The position numbers and the translations under genes were made by a program. From Branchipolynoe longqiensis (taxonomy: Eukaryota; Annelida; Polychaeta; Phyllodocida; Polynoidae): DNA of 64,000 nt. Below, in pieces: positions 51,670 to 62,454 of this stretch (its first letter is position 1; every line of letters starts with the position of its first letter). Location of the stretch: positions 87,711,726 through 87,775,725 of the forward strand of contig CM059187.1 in NCBI GenBank assembly GCA_030323885.1, read 5' to 3'. The notes beneath the pieces are model-generated. The model was not told where the DNA came from. It searched no databases and saw nothing but the letters and a program-made list of their open reading frames with translations.

Positions 51670-51850
51670 CTTCCCGGGCGGGATGGCCGGGTTGGTAGAG
51701 CGCTCGCTTCCCATGCGGGAGTTCATGGGAATTAATCTCTGACAGAGTCAATCCCAACAAATTTAAGATAATTTATTCTTCTCGCCACCTTGCATATGCT
51801 GCTCAGCTTTACTGGAATCGCGAGGACTTGTCAGTTGGTTCAATGTCAGG
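51670..51850 (+). repeat. tRNA-headed SINE, short type
   Basis: Head GGATGGCCGGGTTGGTAGAG with a CGCTCGCTTCCCATGCGGG arm, then 'tttattcttctcgccacctt', which resembles the linker of the dimeric-head copy at 1,110. Confidence 0.62.
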
Positions 51851-51855
51851 ATATC

Positions 51856-52195
51856 TTAAAGCTGCATAGTTCGATGAAAACATCAAACTTGAAAAACCAA
51901 AATAATTATCTAGATTAGATTTTGCATCTTCAACTTGTATACTGGAGCATGTATTACACATCTGTGGGTGAAGGGAAGCCTGAGGTAATTTAATAAAACC
52001 GGTTACTGAAGAAGCCTGTTATGGTGTCAGAGTTTTGGAATCCTTGCAAACATTACTTTTGCATGGTTGTACTTTAAATATCTCAAAAGTTAACCATTTA
52101 AGATAAAAGGTAGGCTGTACTGACCAACCTAATATATTTACCTCAGAAAAAGACAGACTCACAAAACCATCGGACTAAGAATATGCACATTTAAA
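51856..52195 (+). mobile_element. MITE-M copy
   Basis: Left end TTAAAGCTGCATAGTTCGAT; right end ACCATCGGACTAAGAATATG, extended by a small insertion. The words 'gaagcctgttatggtgtcag' and 'accaacctaatatatttacc' are family-typical. Confidence 0.78.
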
Positions 52196-52225
52196 TGAGT
52201 GGGATATCGGGCCATGGCACCAACA

Positions 52226-52557
52226 GCCCTTTTTTTTTTCTTTTTTTTTTTGGTCCATTAGTTGTTTAAGCAGGGGAAATTTCAGTCATAGACGACTGGT
52301 CTTCCTCATTCCACTGCTGGTCAATAGAAAGCCCGAGCCTACACTTTTACCGACCCAAGGGATTTTTAACCTCCCACACCACATAGACATGGAATGAGAG
52401 CAACCGGCCTTTGATGACGCTGTAAGTTATACACAGCGGTGGAAATCCAAATTGGGAGAGCTGGGGGCATGGGGAATCGAACCGCTGATCCTCAGATTAG
52501 GAGTCTGACCTAGAAAAAAGTCAGACACTCTAACCACTCTGCCACAGAAAACGCCAC
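52226..52557 (-). repeat. SINE-B copy
   Basis: Minus strand, nearly complete: 'gttgtttaagcaggggaaat', 'cagcggtggaaatccaaatt', B-box complement GGAATCGAACCGC, and the complement of the head (AGTCAGACACTCTAACCACT). Confidence 0.85.
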
Positions 52558-52680
52558 GAGCCCTATCTCTATTAACCTAATATATCTTTAAAAAATGATA
52601 GAAACTCAAAACCATCGGACTAAGATTATGCAACTTTAAATGAGTTGGATATCTGGTCATAGCCCCAGCAGCACTATCGC
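52558..52680 (+). repeat. Repeat of the MITE-M end and flank
   Basis: The right end of the MITE at 51,856 and its flank recur here on the other side of SINE-B: 'aaaaccatcggactaagatt' then 'gagttggatatctggtcata', against 52,165-52,230. A local duplication is the simplest explanation. Confidence 0.65.
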
Positions 52681-52828
52681 TCCCAGTGGGTGAGTATGAC
52701 TCTTCTGCGCCCTGTCGTCACAAGAAACTTGGTACCCGTCCTGATATGACCTTGAGATTTTTGCTCTGAGGCCGAACCCTGAAGAAACCAAGTGTGAGAC
52801 ACGGTTACTCACAGCAGTCAAGATGCGC

Positions 52829-53313
52829 CCGGTGTTGCAGTTTCCGCGGCACACCAGTTTGCGAGGGAGAGATACATTCAAATGCATTGTCAATGGCCGT
52901 GAGCGAATCTTCATACAGAAAAAGTCAAATATCTCACACCCCCTAGAAGCAACCCACTTGGAACACATATAGAAAACATATTCAATGAATAGGTTATATT
53001 AAATTTATAAGGTTAGGCTTCTGCACTTCTATTAATTTTGAATAAAACTAATGTTTTACAGTGCGCATACCGTCAAACTCAAGGCACTGTCAATGGTCAT
53101 GAGGAATCTTCATACAGAAAATACAGAAAAAGTGAAATATCTCTAAAACCACACCACCTAGAAACAAATCGCTTGGTACACATATAGAAAACATCTTTAC
53201 CAAAAACATTATATTACATTTATAAGGTTAGTGACGATGCTGTTCTATTTGACGCATGTGCAAAAGCGATGTGTCCCTCGCAAACTGGTGTGCCGCGGAA
53301 ACTGCAACACCGG
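52829..53313. mobile_element. 485-bp element with perfect 40-bp TIRs
   Basis: 52,829-52,868 and 53,274-53,313 are exact reverse complements, beginning CCGGTGTTGCAGTTTCCGCG. The interior holds two diverged direct copies of about 130 bp ('attgtcaatggccgtgagcg'/'actgtcaatggtcatgagga'; both with 'gaatcttcatacagaaaa', 'cacatatagaaaaca' and 'atttataaggtta'). No target-site duplication is evident. Non-coding; the apparent peptide match between the two ends is just the inverted repeat. Confidence 0.75.
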
Positions 53314-53589
53314 CCTTACTTATTCAGGGAAGCCGGGGTTGCCTCTGTGGCACAGATGCGCGCGCCGCTCGCTGCTTGCCTCGTGTGTGCTTCTGTCGGG
53401 CGGAGGCTGGCGGCGAAATGGGACGGACGTTCAGCGAGGAACAGCTGCAGTACGACGCACACCATTAAAGATTCAGGGCACCCGGTTGAGCATCTGAACG
53501 CGCCCACTAGCAAAATAGAATTAGCCATCTCCCGCCGGATCGACAGGAGCGGGGAGGGGGGTGGGTGCACGTCGACGTATCGGTAGAGG
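53314..53589. other. GC-rich unassigned segment
   Basis: CpG-rich, with short open frames only. It follows directly on the right TIR. No promoter or coding evidence. Confidence 0.35.
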
Positions 53590-54130
53590 TTGTGCGGTGA
53601 GTTTATGTTGGTGGGGTGCTTAGTGTGTGTGCTACGTGTGTAGTTAATGTTGGTGGGGTGCTTAGTGTGGGCGATATGTGTGTATTGTATGTAATGGAGT
53701 GATTAGTATGTGCGGTGTATGAATGGGGTGCGTCTGATGGGGTGCTTAGTGTGTGCAACATGTGTGTAGCGTATGTGATGGGGTGCTTAGTCGGTGCAGC
53801 GTGTGAATGGGGTGCGTGTGATGAGGTGCTTAGTGTGTGCAACATGTGTGTAGCGTATGTGATGGGGTGCTTAGTCGGTGCAGCGTGTGAATGGGGTGCG
53901 TGTGATGGGGTGCTTAGTGTGTGCAATATGTGTGTAGCACATGTGATGGAATGCTTAGTGTGTGCAAAAAGTGTGTAGCGTATTTGATGGGGTGCTTAGT
54001 GTGTGCGTCATATGAGTAGCATATGCGATGAGGTGCTTAGTGTGTGCTGTGTGTGAATAGTGTCTGTGTATGTGATGGGGTGCTTGGTGTGTGCAATATG
54101 TGTGCAGCGTATGTGTTTTTTGTGTGTGTA
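53590..54130 (+). repeat. ~43-bp minisatellite
   Basis: About twelve copies of a unit containing GATGGGGTGCTTAGTGTGTG and CAACATGTGTGTAGCGTAT. Two copies of a higher-order 105-bp unit sit at 53,735-53,945. Confidence 0.88.
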
Positions 54131-55130
54131 TGTACATATACAACATATAATTACTATCTCATATATGAATTGTCAAACTGTACCATATGTAAGTCTTGAA
54201 ATGATTAATATTGTTATTTCAACTGACTTGAGCTAGCTGCTCGTAACAATATCAGACTATCTATAAATATATTATAAATAATTGTTATGTCACTTGGCTG
54301 GAAAACCAGTGCCACAGTGCTGATGAAAGACTTTATTCAATGAATAAACTAGATTTACAATAAAGATAGTGTATGTGATGGGTGCTTAGAGTGTACAACA
54401 AGTGTGTAGCATATATATGTGATGGGTGCCTAGTATCTAACACAGAGGTGTCTGGAATACACAAACTAAAATATATGCATCCGATAAAACGAATTGAGCT
54501 TACATGGCGTTATACGTAATGAGGTGCTTAGTGTGTGCAGCGCATGTGGAACGTGGATAATGGGGTGCCTAGTGTCTGAAGTAGAGGTGCCTGGAATGCC
54601 CTGACTAAAATATTTGCATCCGGTAAAGCTAAGTAAGCTTACAATTTACATAGTGTTATATGTACAGTGATGCAAGGTTATGTCTGTCGTAGTACCCGAG
54701 TCCTCCTGCAGTTCCCTCTAGCGGGAAGAGAGGAAACTACTCGGTAATGGAGTGTTTACTACATTGGTCTCAGGCTCTTACTACATTGGTCTCTTGTGCC
54801 ACTGGTGAAGGTTTGGGCCGCTGGAGCGCCTTGGCTACCAGCTCAATGCCACCAATACGGGGGGAGGGATAACGACTCGGGGGAGGTCACGTGCACTCGT
54901 GCTCCCCCAATATCTGCCTCACTCGCGCAGAATTTTGACTTTAATAAAGCGGATGGGCCTTTTCAGGAGGGTCCAGCCAGAGATAGCTCAACCAAACTAA
55001 TTGCACAGTCTTCTCATTTACGTGGTAGATACAAAAATACCTGTGTAAAACAACACTTGTTCTATTTAGTAGTCTGTTCGATTAATTTCTTAGGGTAAAT
55101 CTACTTCATCTATGTCAGGTGAAAAAATGA
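54131..55130. other. Unassigned, with scattered minisatellite relatives
   Basis: Diverged copies of the preceding unit occur at 54,367-54,440 and 54,515-54,580. A second pair of diverged repeats containing 'ctaaaatatatgcatccgat'/'ctaaaatatttgcatccggt' lies at about 54,445 and 54,583. No gene. Confidence 0.5.
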
Positions 55131-55134
55131 TTTG

Positions 55135-55465
55135 ATTGTTTTGGAACATTGTGCCCTGTTAACATCTAAGGTCACATCTTCACATGTACTGACTTTTGAC
55201 ACTGCGCAATCTTGGTGGCTTTATAGTGCCCGCACACTGGAATACCACGCCACCAACAGCAACACCAGCTGTACCAGCACAATACCACAATGTCCGACTC
55301 AGTCACATTATTCCACTGCTGAGCCTGTTCTGGGTAACGCCAAGCACCAGGCAAACGGAAATTGTGTTAGTCTTGCTGTTGATTTGGCCAGGAGTCGATC
55401 CCACGACCCTCAGCATGGGAAATGAACTCTAACCGCTAGGCCATTCTATCTGGCTTGGGCTACAC
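55135..55465 (-). repeat. SINE-A copy, diverged
   Basis: Minus strand: 'gttaacatctaaggtcacat', 'ggtggctttatagtgcccgc', 'gccaggagtcgatcccacga' and 'atgaactctaaccgctaggc' (A-box complement). The middle is rearranged. Confidence 0.68.
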
Positions 55466-55837
55466 CAGCTGGTCTCCGCCGCTCAATTTACCACTAAACC
55501 AGAGAGAGGTTCCTTCGGGAATTTAGGCAACAAAGCAGCATATGGGGGCACGTAAAATAGGCGTACTGCCTGGTAGGGCGGCCATTTACTTAATACAGAT
55601 ATGTGGTATTAGTTCGTTGGAGAATGGCAGCCGGAGCTGCTAGGGGCTCCAGTGATCTATTGCTCTGGGAGAACTAATATAATTATTCTGGCAGCACGGG
55701 AGTTATGGAGGGTAGCGTGTTTTTAAAATTAAATTTAAATTGTTTTCAAACTTATTTTCGGTTGTGTACTTTAGAAGCGAATGTCCAGTGGAAACTTTCC
55801 GACTGCAATGCGGAATGAGTCTCTTTACTTGTTTGCG
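55466..55837. other. no gene seen
   Basis: Unassigned DNA. Confidence 0.4.
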
Positions 55838-56175
55838 ACTGGACGCGGTGGGTGAATTGGTAGAGCGCAGGCATCCCATGCGAAACGTCAGGCATTACAT
55901 TCCGAGTCAAATCAAACCAATGACTTACTAAATTGATACTTGTCGCTACCTAGCCTGGCATTACTAGGTAGGAGAGGGAAAGGACTGGTTAGCTCAGTAT
56001 CAGGATAATGTGATTGAGTGGCAAATCTGGTCATGGTGTCAGCGGCCTGGTCTCCCAGTGGGGCATACTTTAAAATCACCATGAGTTTGCACTGTCATGG
56101 TCGGTACCCATCCTGATATGACCTTAAATTTTGCCAGGACGTAAAATGCCAACAAACAACAACAACAACAAACAG
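55838..56175 (+). repeat. SINE-A, full-length
   Basis: Plus strand, complete: A box GGTGGGTGAATTGGTAGAGC, a damaged B box, body 'acttgtcgctacctagcctg', 'gtgtcagcggcctggtctcc', 'ggtacccatcctgatatgac', tail CAACAAACAACAACAACAAC. Confidence 0.85.
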
Positions 56176-56284
56176 CTTGCTTGCGATACAAATTGTCAAT
56201 AAATTTAGATACACTTTAATGATAACTTAAATTTCCCAGAAGGCCCTTACTGGCATAAACCTCCTTTCTAAGGCACTGTCCATT

Positions 56285-56465
56285 AGAACCACAGTGTGAT
56301 GTATAAAAGTTATGCGAGTTTAAAGGCGCGTAAGGGAAGATTCCCTATATTGATCACGCATATCTTGTGTAGTACTTAATGGCTGACCCCTTTTCATGGT
56401 GGGACAGGTGTCGCCACCACCCCCCAGTGCTACCAGTGCCACGAATACTGTCACTCGCACACTGG
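56285..56465 (-). repeat. Repeat D copy
   Basis: Complement of the copy at 49,503: ACAGTGTGATGTATAAAAGT, 'gcgcgtaagggaagattccc', 'tcatggtgggacaggtgtcg', 'cacgaatactgtcactcgca'. Confidence 0.65.
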
Positions 56466-56711
56466 AATTAGTTTTTAAAGGAAGTTTGAGGATAGAAAAC
56501 ATTCATTTTCCACCCAAAAAGCGAACATGAACAGATGAGTTCTGAGGATATCCGAAGTTTTGATTAATATTTTAGGTTTTGATTAAAATCTTTCAAGAGA
56601 AGATGCTTTTCTTACCTCCTTTGGTAAGATCATGAAGTGGGACCTGTCATACCGAGGTCACTAGATAAAACATTCACCCCTACCCAGAGTAGGGTTCAAT
56701 GGCATCTATGC

Positions 56712-57066
56712 TTAAAGCCGCATAGTTCGATGAAATATCAAATTTTAAAAACCAAACCAATTATCTAGATTTGATTTGACATATCTAACTTAGATACTAG
56801 TGCACTTATTAAGTATTTGTTTCTGTGTAGAAGGCAATACTGAGTCAATTTAACAGAACCTGTTACTGCAGAAGTCTATGGCATCAGAGTTTTGGCAAGC
56901 TTGTCAAAACTAATTTTCCATGTTTGCACTCAAAATATCGCAAAAGTTTACCATTTAAAATAAAAGTAACTTTGAACTAATGTATAGTAGATACTAGTGA
57001 TCGATCTAATATATTTATCCCAGAAAAAATACAGAAATTCAAAACCATCGGACTATGCAACTTTAA
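56712..57066 (+). mobile_element. MITE-M, best copy
   Basis: Ends TTAAAGCCGCATAGTTCGAT and ATCGGACTATGCAACTTTAA give TIRs of about 20 bp. Interior: 'ttatctagatttgatttgac', 'ctagtgcacttattaagtat', 'acctgttactgcagaagtct'. The reference for the family. Confidence 0.82.
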
Positions 57067-57119
57067 ATCCAAGCAAAAATTGCTTCAAATAGGAACTAAC
57101 TGTGGAGGTAGTGTTTGCA

Positions 57120-57235
57120 ATGCGCAGTGTAATTGGTGTAAAGTTGAGAAATTGGTAGAGAATGGAAAAACCAAGATGGCGGCGACAGAAAGCTCCCGAT
57201 TCAACTTTCAAGGCCTATTAATTTAGAATATTTAA
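57120..57235 (+). promoter_or_regulatory. TATA-less promoter-like segment
   Basis: ATGCGCAGTG (NRF1-like, 57,119), two ATTGG words (inverted CCAAT boxes, 57,132 and 57,151) and CCAAGATGGCGGCGAC (57,171-57,186), the YY1-type element often found at start codons of housekeeping genes. The ATG in the last word opens a short frame, MAATESSRFNFQGLLI, ending at 57,229. It could be a first exon. No downstream exon was recognised. Confidence 0.3.
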
Positions 57236-57750
57236 TAACATCTTCAATAAACAAATAACGGGTTATGATAAATAAGCATTTTAGGTATATATTTAACACA
57301 ATATATTACAAAATCATGTGGTTATGTCGATATCCCAGCTAGTCAGGAGGCAGAATCCAGAAAGTGCCTTAATAAAAGTGACCCTAAAGCCATCCGACAC
57401 TTTTTTAATGTATTGTTCAGCAGCCCTATCACAGGAACAGGGCTGTGGAAGTAAATAAGTGGGCACAATCACCATATGGTTTGTGTGAAGACAGATAAAC
57501 ATGATATCTGTGTAGATAATCTGTCAGTTCAGGATGACTGTTTTAGAGAAACAGGCAATTTTGCGCAGATATGCTGAGCCCCATCATTGATTGCTGTATA
57601 GGTGATTTGTATAATTTTGATGCAATGCCCTGCTTAATGACAACAAATGCTAATTCTGAATAACTTGTATGTGTAATACTGTATCATGAGGAACTGATTT
57701 GAGTAATAGCATATAGAGTACCTAGTCTAGATCTTAGGTTGTTCCACTGC
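57236..57750. other. no gene seen
   Basis: Apparently unique AT-rich DNA. A 62-codon minus-strand frame (57,314-57,502) has no known motif. Confidence 0.4.
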
Positions 57751-57754
57751 TATT

Positions 57755-57860
57755 TTCTGTTGGTACATTAGTTGTTTAAGCAGGGGAAATTTCAATCGCA
57801 GATGATTGGTCTTCCTCATTCCACTGCTCCTTGCCCTATATTAATAATGCAGAGTTCTGA
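57755..57860 (-). repeat. SINE-B/A chimeric fragment
   Basis: 'ttgtttaagcaggggaaatt', 'ttcctcattccactgctcct' (SINE-B tail) followed by 'gccctatattaataatgc' (SINE-A middle), as at 35,040. Confidence 0.65.
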
Positions 57861-58014
57861 ATCCATGCGTAGAAACCAAGTCACTGTCCAGCCTCATGTC
57901 GATGACAACATGATCAGCGAGTACGTCCACACGGAGAAAATATTGAACTATATCGATGGAACCTTTGCATCATTATATCAGGCGCCCATTTAAATTGTGT
58001 AGTAGTGTTCACTG

Positions 58015-58345
58015 ACTGAGGGAGCCTAGGTAGTGTAATGGTTAGCACACTAGCCCTGGTAGGTAATAATCTGCACTGACCGCTGAGGCAAGGAACCACT
58101 TAGAAAAGTAGGCATGGATAGGGTGATTGCATCAGGGAACCTAGGTAGTGTAATGGTTAGCACCACTAACTCTCGTATGTCGTAGTCTGCACTGAACTCT
58201 TATGCAAGAAACCACATAGACAGGCAGGCATGGATAGACTGATTGCGTCAGAGGGCCTACACAGTCCACCGGTTAAAGCGCTATCCACGGAATGGAAATA
58301 TGTACAGGTTCAAATCCTGTTCTGGGCGCAATATTTCCCATTTGT
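58015..58345 (+). repeat. SINE-C tandem trimer
   Basis: Three head units about 115 bp apart (58,019, 58,134, 58,246), each with GAGCCTAGGTAGTGTAATGG or a variant and separated by 'ctgcactgac...aaggaaccac' leader words. Only the last has a full B box (GGTTCAAATCC) and the CAATATTTCCCA end. Confidence 0.78.
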
Positions 58346-59290
58346 AAAACCAAAATTACCTCATGGCAGGATGTTCGCAATATATATCCAATTTGGAAAA
58401 ACTCCAAACACACACTCATGATAATATGGTACTTTGCAGAGATATTAAGACCCCCAATAGACAATGTTTATTTTTGTGTGCTGGGGGGTCGTTAAACAAA
58501 CAAACAAATTGTACAGATATTCAATGCCTAACATACAAGGTAGTTGGCTAGCTACGTGGAAGTCTGAACTTCCCTGGTACCTGCGACATGAAATGAGAAT
58601 TCCATAGAAGGTGCTCCAGTATTCTGCGACATCTATTTAGAACAACTCACATTTGTGTCCTAATCTCGAGTCCTTTCAAGGCGAAGGTTAAAATATTAAA
58701 TCTGCAACAAATATTGTCACTGACAGGAAGAACTCATGCTGAGGTCGACATTTTGTCTAAATGTTCAAGTCCGTCAGGCGCCCAGACGGCCTCGTAACTA
58801 GCCATTTGGTATTTGAACTGACCTTAAACTGTGTGTAATCTCATAACCAGTCATCCTAAGTTCAAAGCCTGCAGCCACCCAACTTAGAAACAAGCAGAAA
58901 TGGCAGCATTGTCATCCACTTTTGGAACATAGTATTAACAGCCAGCGCTGTCTACTATTACTTTTATTGCAAACTGTTTTTATTTTATTTTTGGGTCGGT
59001 TACAATTAACTAGTCCTCCGTTGCTTCAGATTCTGAACAAAAAACCCGCCCCCAAAGCTATAGGCATGTTTCAGGAAAGCCGCCATATGAGAGGTAGGCG
59101 TAATGATTCCAATCAATATCCAATTTCATTAAATGATTATGAACCAAATAGAAATCATAATTAATATTCAATCTACTAAAATACTTCCATAGATCATTAT
59201 TGGACAAATATATCATCGCAGGAAGAAAAAACTAAAGAATTAAACATTGAAATGAATTGAGTCTTTAATATATACTTTGCTTTCTCCTAA
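58346..59290. other. Unassigned; short A-rich tail near 58,500
   Basis: GGGGGGTCGTTAAACAAACA near 58,483 looks like the 3' tail of the preceding SINE or of another retroposon. The remainder is unassigned. Confidence 0.4.
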
Positions 59291-59296
59291 ATCAAT

Positions 59297-59653
59297 TTAA
59301 AGTTGCATAGTCCGATGGTTTTGAGTTTCTAGCATTTTGTGGGATAGATATATGAGGTTGATGATTATAATTTCTCTCACTTTAGTTTCAAGCAACCTTT
59401 GGTTTAAATGGCTAGATTTGGAGATATTTTAAATTCAAACATGCACAATTAATTTGGGCATGCATGCCTTAAAACTGTGACACCATAGGCAATAGCAGTA
59501 ACATACTTGATTAAATTGACTCAGTGTTCCCTTCTATGTCGCAACACATGCTTATTAAGTGCACCAGTATTTAAATTAGCTCTGTACGATCAACTGTAGA
59601 TAAATGCTATTCTTTAGAAAAGTTTAGGCTTTTATTCGACAATGCAGCTTTAA
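59297..59653 (-). mobile_element. MITE-M copy
   Basis: Reverse orientation: TTAAAGTTGCATAGTCCGAT, 'acatgcttattaagtgcacc', TTATTCGACAATGCAGCTTT. Confidence 0.8.
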
Positions 59654-60295
59654 TAGAATATAGCTTTAGAGCGAAAAATAAAAAATGATAACTTTCAGCT
59701 CCAATTCATCTGAAATCCCCACACCCACCCACACACTCTCAGATAATACAACATGCCTACCTTTGTATAAAATCATGTCTTATCATTCTACTTCCTGTAG
59801 CCACTGTGCATCACAGTTTCCCAATGCGATGAAACTTGTCACGCTATCTTCCTCTCAACGATACTCTCGTGTTATATTTGGCTGATTATGCTGTCTAGAA
59901 TACTAGATGACGACCTACATATGGTAATTAGCAAAGCGCATGCTATATCTGTGCATAGTGCACATTGTCCCATTGACAATAACTAAATAACCAGATCGTT
60001 CATCACAGTATTGTTCTTACATTCATTACGTTGAAACGATTAATGGTGATGTATTTGATGACGATGAATAATTCACAGTAGGACATACTGCTACTGGACT
60101 CGAACAGACCTCACTGCGTTTGGAGCGCCGGTAGTGCTGACTACAGCTGGCAAGCGGCCAAAATATCAAAGAGAATCTTCACGATGCTGAGGCCTGAGGC
60201 ACACGATTGGGATCGACACATAAAAAAAACTAGTATTACCCGAGCAGTAGGTTGGGGAGTACTCACCTTCAGCTGAAACTTCAAGGACTGCTCGT
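59654..60295. other. no gene seen
   Basis: Unassigned DNA. Confidence 0.4.
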
Positions 60296-60299
60296 CAAT

Positions 60300-61015
60300 A
60301 ATGAAGTGTTCAGAGAAGGTGGTGAGGTGAGGGTGAGGTGATGGTTTGATGGTGAGGTGGTGGTGATGTTAAGGTGAGGTGATGCTGGTATGGTGGTGTG
60401 GTGGTATGGTGGTGGTGGTGTGGTGGTGAGGTGATGGTGAGGTGATGGTGAGGTGATGGTGGTATGGTGGTATGGTGGTGTGGTAGTGAGGTGGTGGTGG
60501 TGTGGTGGTGAGGTGGTGGTGGTGTGGTGGTGAGGTGGTGGTGGTGAGGTGATGATGATGTGGTGGTATGGTGGTGTAGTGCTGTGGTGGTGTAGTGGTG
60601 TGGTGGTGTGGTGATGTGGTGTGATGATGTGGTGTTGTGAAGTCTCCAGAAGTAGTGGTGGCGGGGTGATGTGGTGGTGTGGTGATGTGGTGGTGGGGTG
60701 ATGTGGTTGTGGTGTGGTGGTGTGCCGTGTGGTGGTGGTGTTATGGGGTGGTGGCATGGTGGTGTGATGGCATGGTTGTCGTGTGGTGATGTGGTGGTGT
60801 GGTGGTGTGGTGATGTGGTGGTGTGGTGGTGCGGTGGTGTGGTGGTGTGGTGGCGTGGTGGTGTGGTGGTGTGGTGATGTGGTGATGTGGTGATGTTGTG
60901 GTGTGGTGGTGTGGTGGCTTGGTGGTGTGGTGTTGTGCTGGTGTGGTATAGTGGTATGGTAGTATTGTGGTGGTGTGCTGGTGTGGTATAGTGGTAGTGT
61001 GGTGATGTGCTGGTG
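60300..61015 (+). repeat. GGTGGTGTGGTGATG low-complexity array
   Basis: Degenerate G/T/A array of GTGGTG, GTGATG and GTGTGG words. His/Thr/Pro-rich minus-strand frames are artefacts of it. Confidence 0.88.
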
Positions 61016-61019
61016 GAGG

Positions 61020-61260
61020 AGGTGGGCGTGGCTGGGAGGCGGTTGCTGCTACCGTTGAGCATTGCGTCTCTCCTACCCGCCCATCTGCCTTCCCCTCTCT
61101 CCTCCACGCGCCTGCGCATTGGTCCCTTCCCCGCTGACGTCCGGTGAGGGGGCACCGGCCGCCGGGCCATGCGCAGTGACGGCATCCGGCCCCGGTGCCG
61201 CTACCGCCGTCTAACGGCCCGGACATGACCTTTGGAGCCGCAGTTTCCATTAAGTTGGAT
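61020..61260. promoter_or_regulatory. CpG-rich patch, possible promoter
   Basis: High CpG density, a CTGCGCATTGG NRF1/CCAAT-like word (about 61,111) and ATGCGCAGTG (61,169). A GACGTCCGGTGAG word (about 61,136) also resembles a splice donor. No exon is established. Confidence 0.3.
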
Positions 61261-61429
61261 CTTGAATGTTTTATGTGAGGCAGCCTTCAATAAACAGGCT
61301 GCTGCATTAACCCGGCCGACCCATCAAGTACGCCACGCGGGTAGCGGGAGGTGGTCGCGGCGGGAAGGGGAGCTCCAGGAGGAGGGAACGGGAGGGGGTC
61401 AGGGAGATGTGGGGCGGAGAGAGACTAAG

Positions 61430-61810
61430 GAGAGCGGGAGGTGGTGGAGGCGGAAAGGGGAGGGGCTAAGGGAGATTGGGTGGGATAAGTGGGCTGGAGA
61501 TAAACTAAGGAGAGCGGGAGGTGGTGGAGGCGGAAAGGGAGATTGGGTGGGATAAGTGGGCTGGAGATAAACTAAGGAGAGCAGGAGGTGGTGGAGGCGG
61601 AAAGGGAGATTGGGTGGGATAAGTGGGCTGGAGATAAACTAAGGAGAGCAAGTGGTGGTGGAGGCGGAAAGGGAGATTGGGTGGGATAAGTGGGCTGGAG
61701 ATAAACTAAGGAGAGCGGGAGGTGGTGGAGGCGGAAAGGGAGATTGGGTGGGATAAGTGGGCTGGAGATAAACTAAGGAGAGCAAGTGGTGGTGGAGGCG
61801 GCCGGAGAGC
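61430..61810 (+). repeat. 67-bp tandem repeat
   Basis: Five to six copies of a purine-rich unit: GGAGGCGGAAAGGGAGATTG, GGTGGGATAAGTGGGCTGGA, GATAAACTAAGGAGAGC. Alternate copies carry GGGAGG or AAGTGG, so some expansion was by two-unit blocks. Confidence 0.92.
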
Positions 61811-61814
61811 TCCG

Positions 61815-62285
61815 GGAGGAGGGAAGGGGTGATGGGGTGGAGAGATACTAAGAGTGAGAGGGGGCGAGGGAGAGAGCTGAGAAAGGGGAAGAAATGAGAA
61901 AACTGAGCGAAAAGAGAGGCCGGAGAGGGGGAAGGGAGAGGGGTGAGCATCGACGAGAATGGGGCGAGAAGCGATAGAGGAGACTGGAGGGGCGAGAGGG
62001 GAGGGGCGAGGGGCGAGGGACAAGGGAGTAGTGGCGAGGGGCGAGGGGCGATGGACGAGGGGCGAAGGGCGAGGGACGAGGGTCGAGGGTCGAGGGTCGA
62101 GGGGCGGGGGGCGAGGGGCTAGCGGCGAGGGGCGACGGGAGAGGGGCGAGGGGCGAGGGGAGAAGGCCGAGGGGCGGGCGCGAGGGGCGGGGACGAGGGG
62201 CGAGAGGCGAGGGGCGAGGGGCGAGGGGCGATGGACGAGGAGCGAGGGGCGATGGACGAGGGGAGAGGAGCGAAAATGGTTTGAA
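61815..62285 (+). repeat. GAGGGGC purine-rich array
   Basis: Heptamers GAGGGGC with GATGGAC and GAGGGTC variants, densest at 61,990-62,265. Confidence 0.88.
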
Positions 62286-62454
62286 ATGAGCCTGTGTGAG
62301 GAGGGTCCGTCCTCTGTGGAGGGTTTGAACCTCTGATCTGGCCACTGCTAACATTTCATATTATGTACTGGGGTCTAAGCTATTTGGAGTTACATGGCTG
62401 TTGTTTGTGCACGAGGAAAACATACAGGCTGATCCATAATGTAGGTGCAAGAGT

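Noticed and set aside
52657..53497. Two genes sharing a cysteine-containing peptide
   Set aside because: The shared peptide is encoded by the two 40-bp inverted repeats of one short element, in opposite strands; there is no other similarity.
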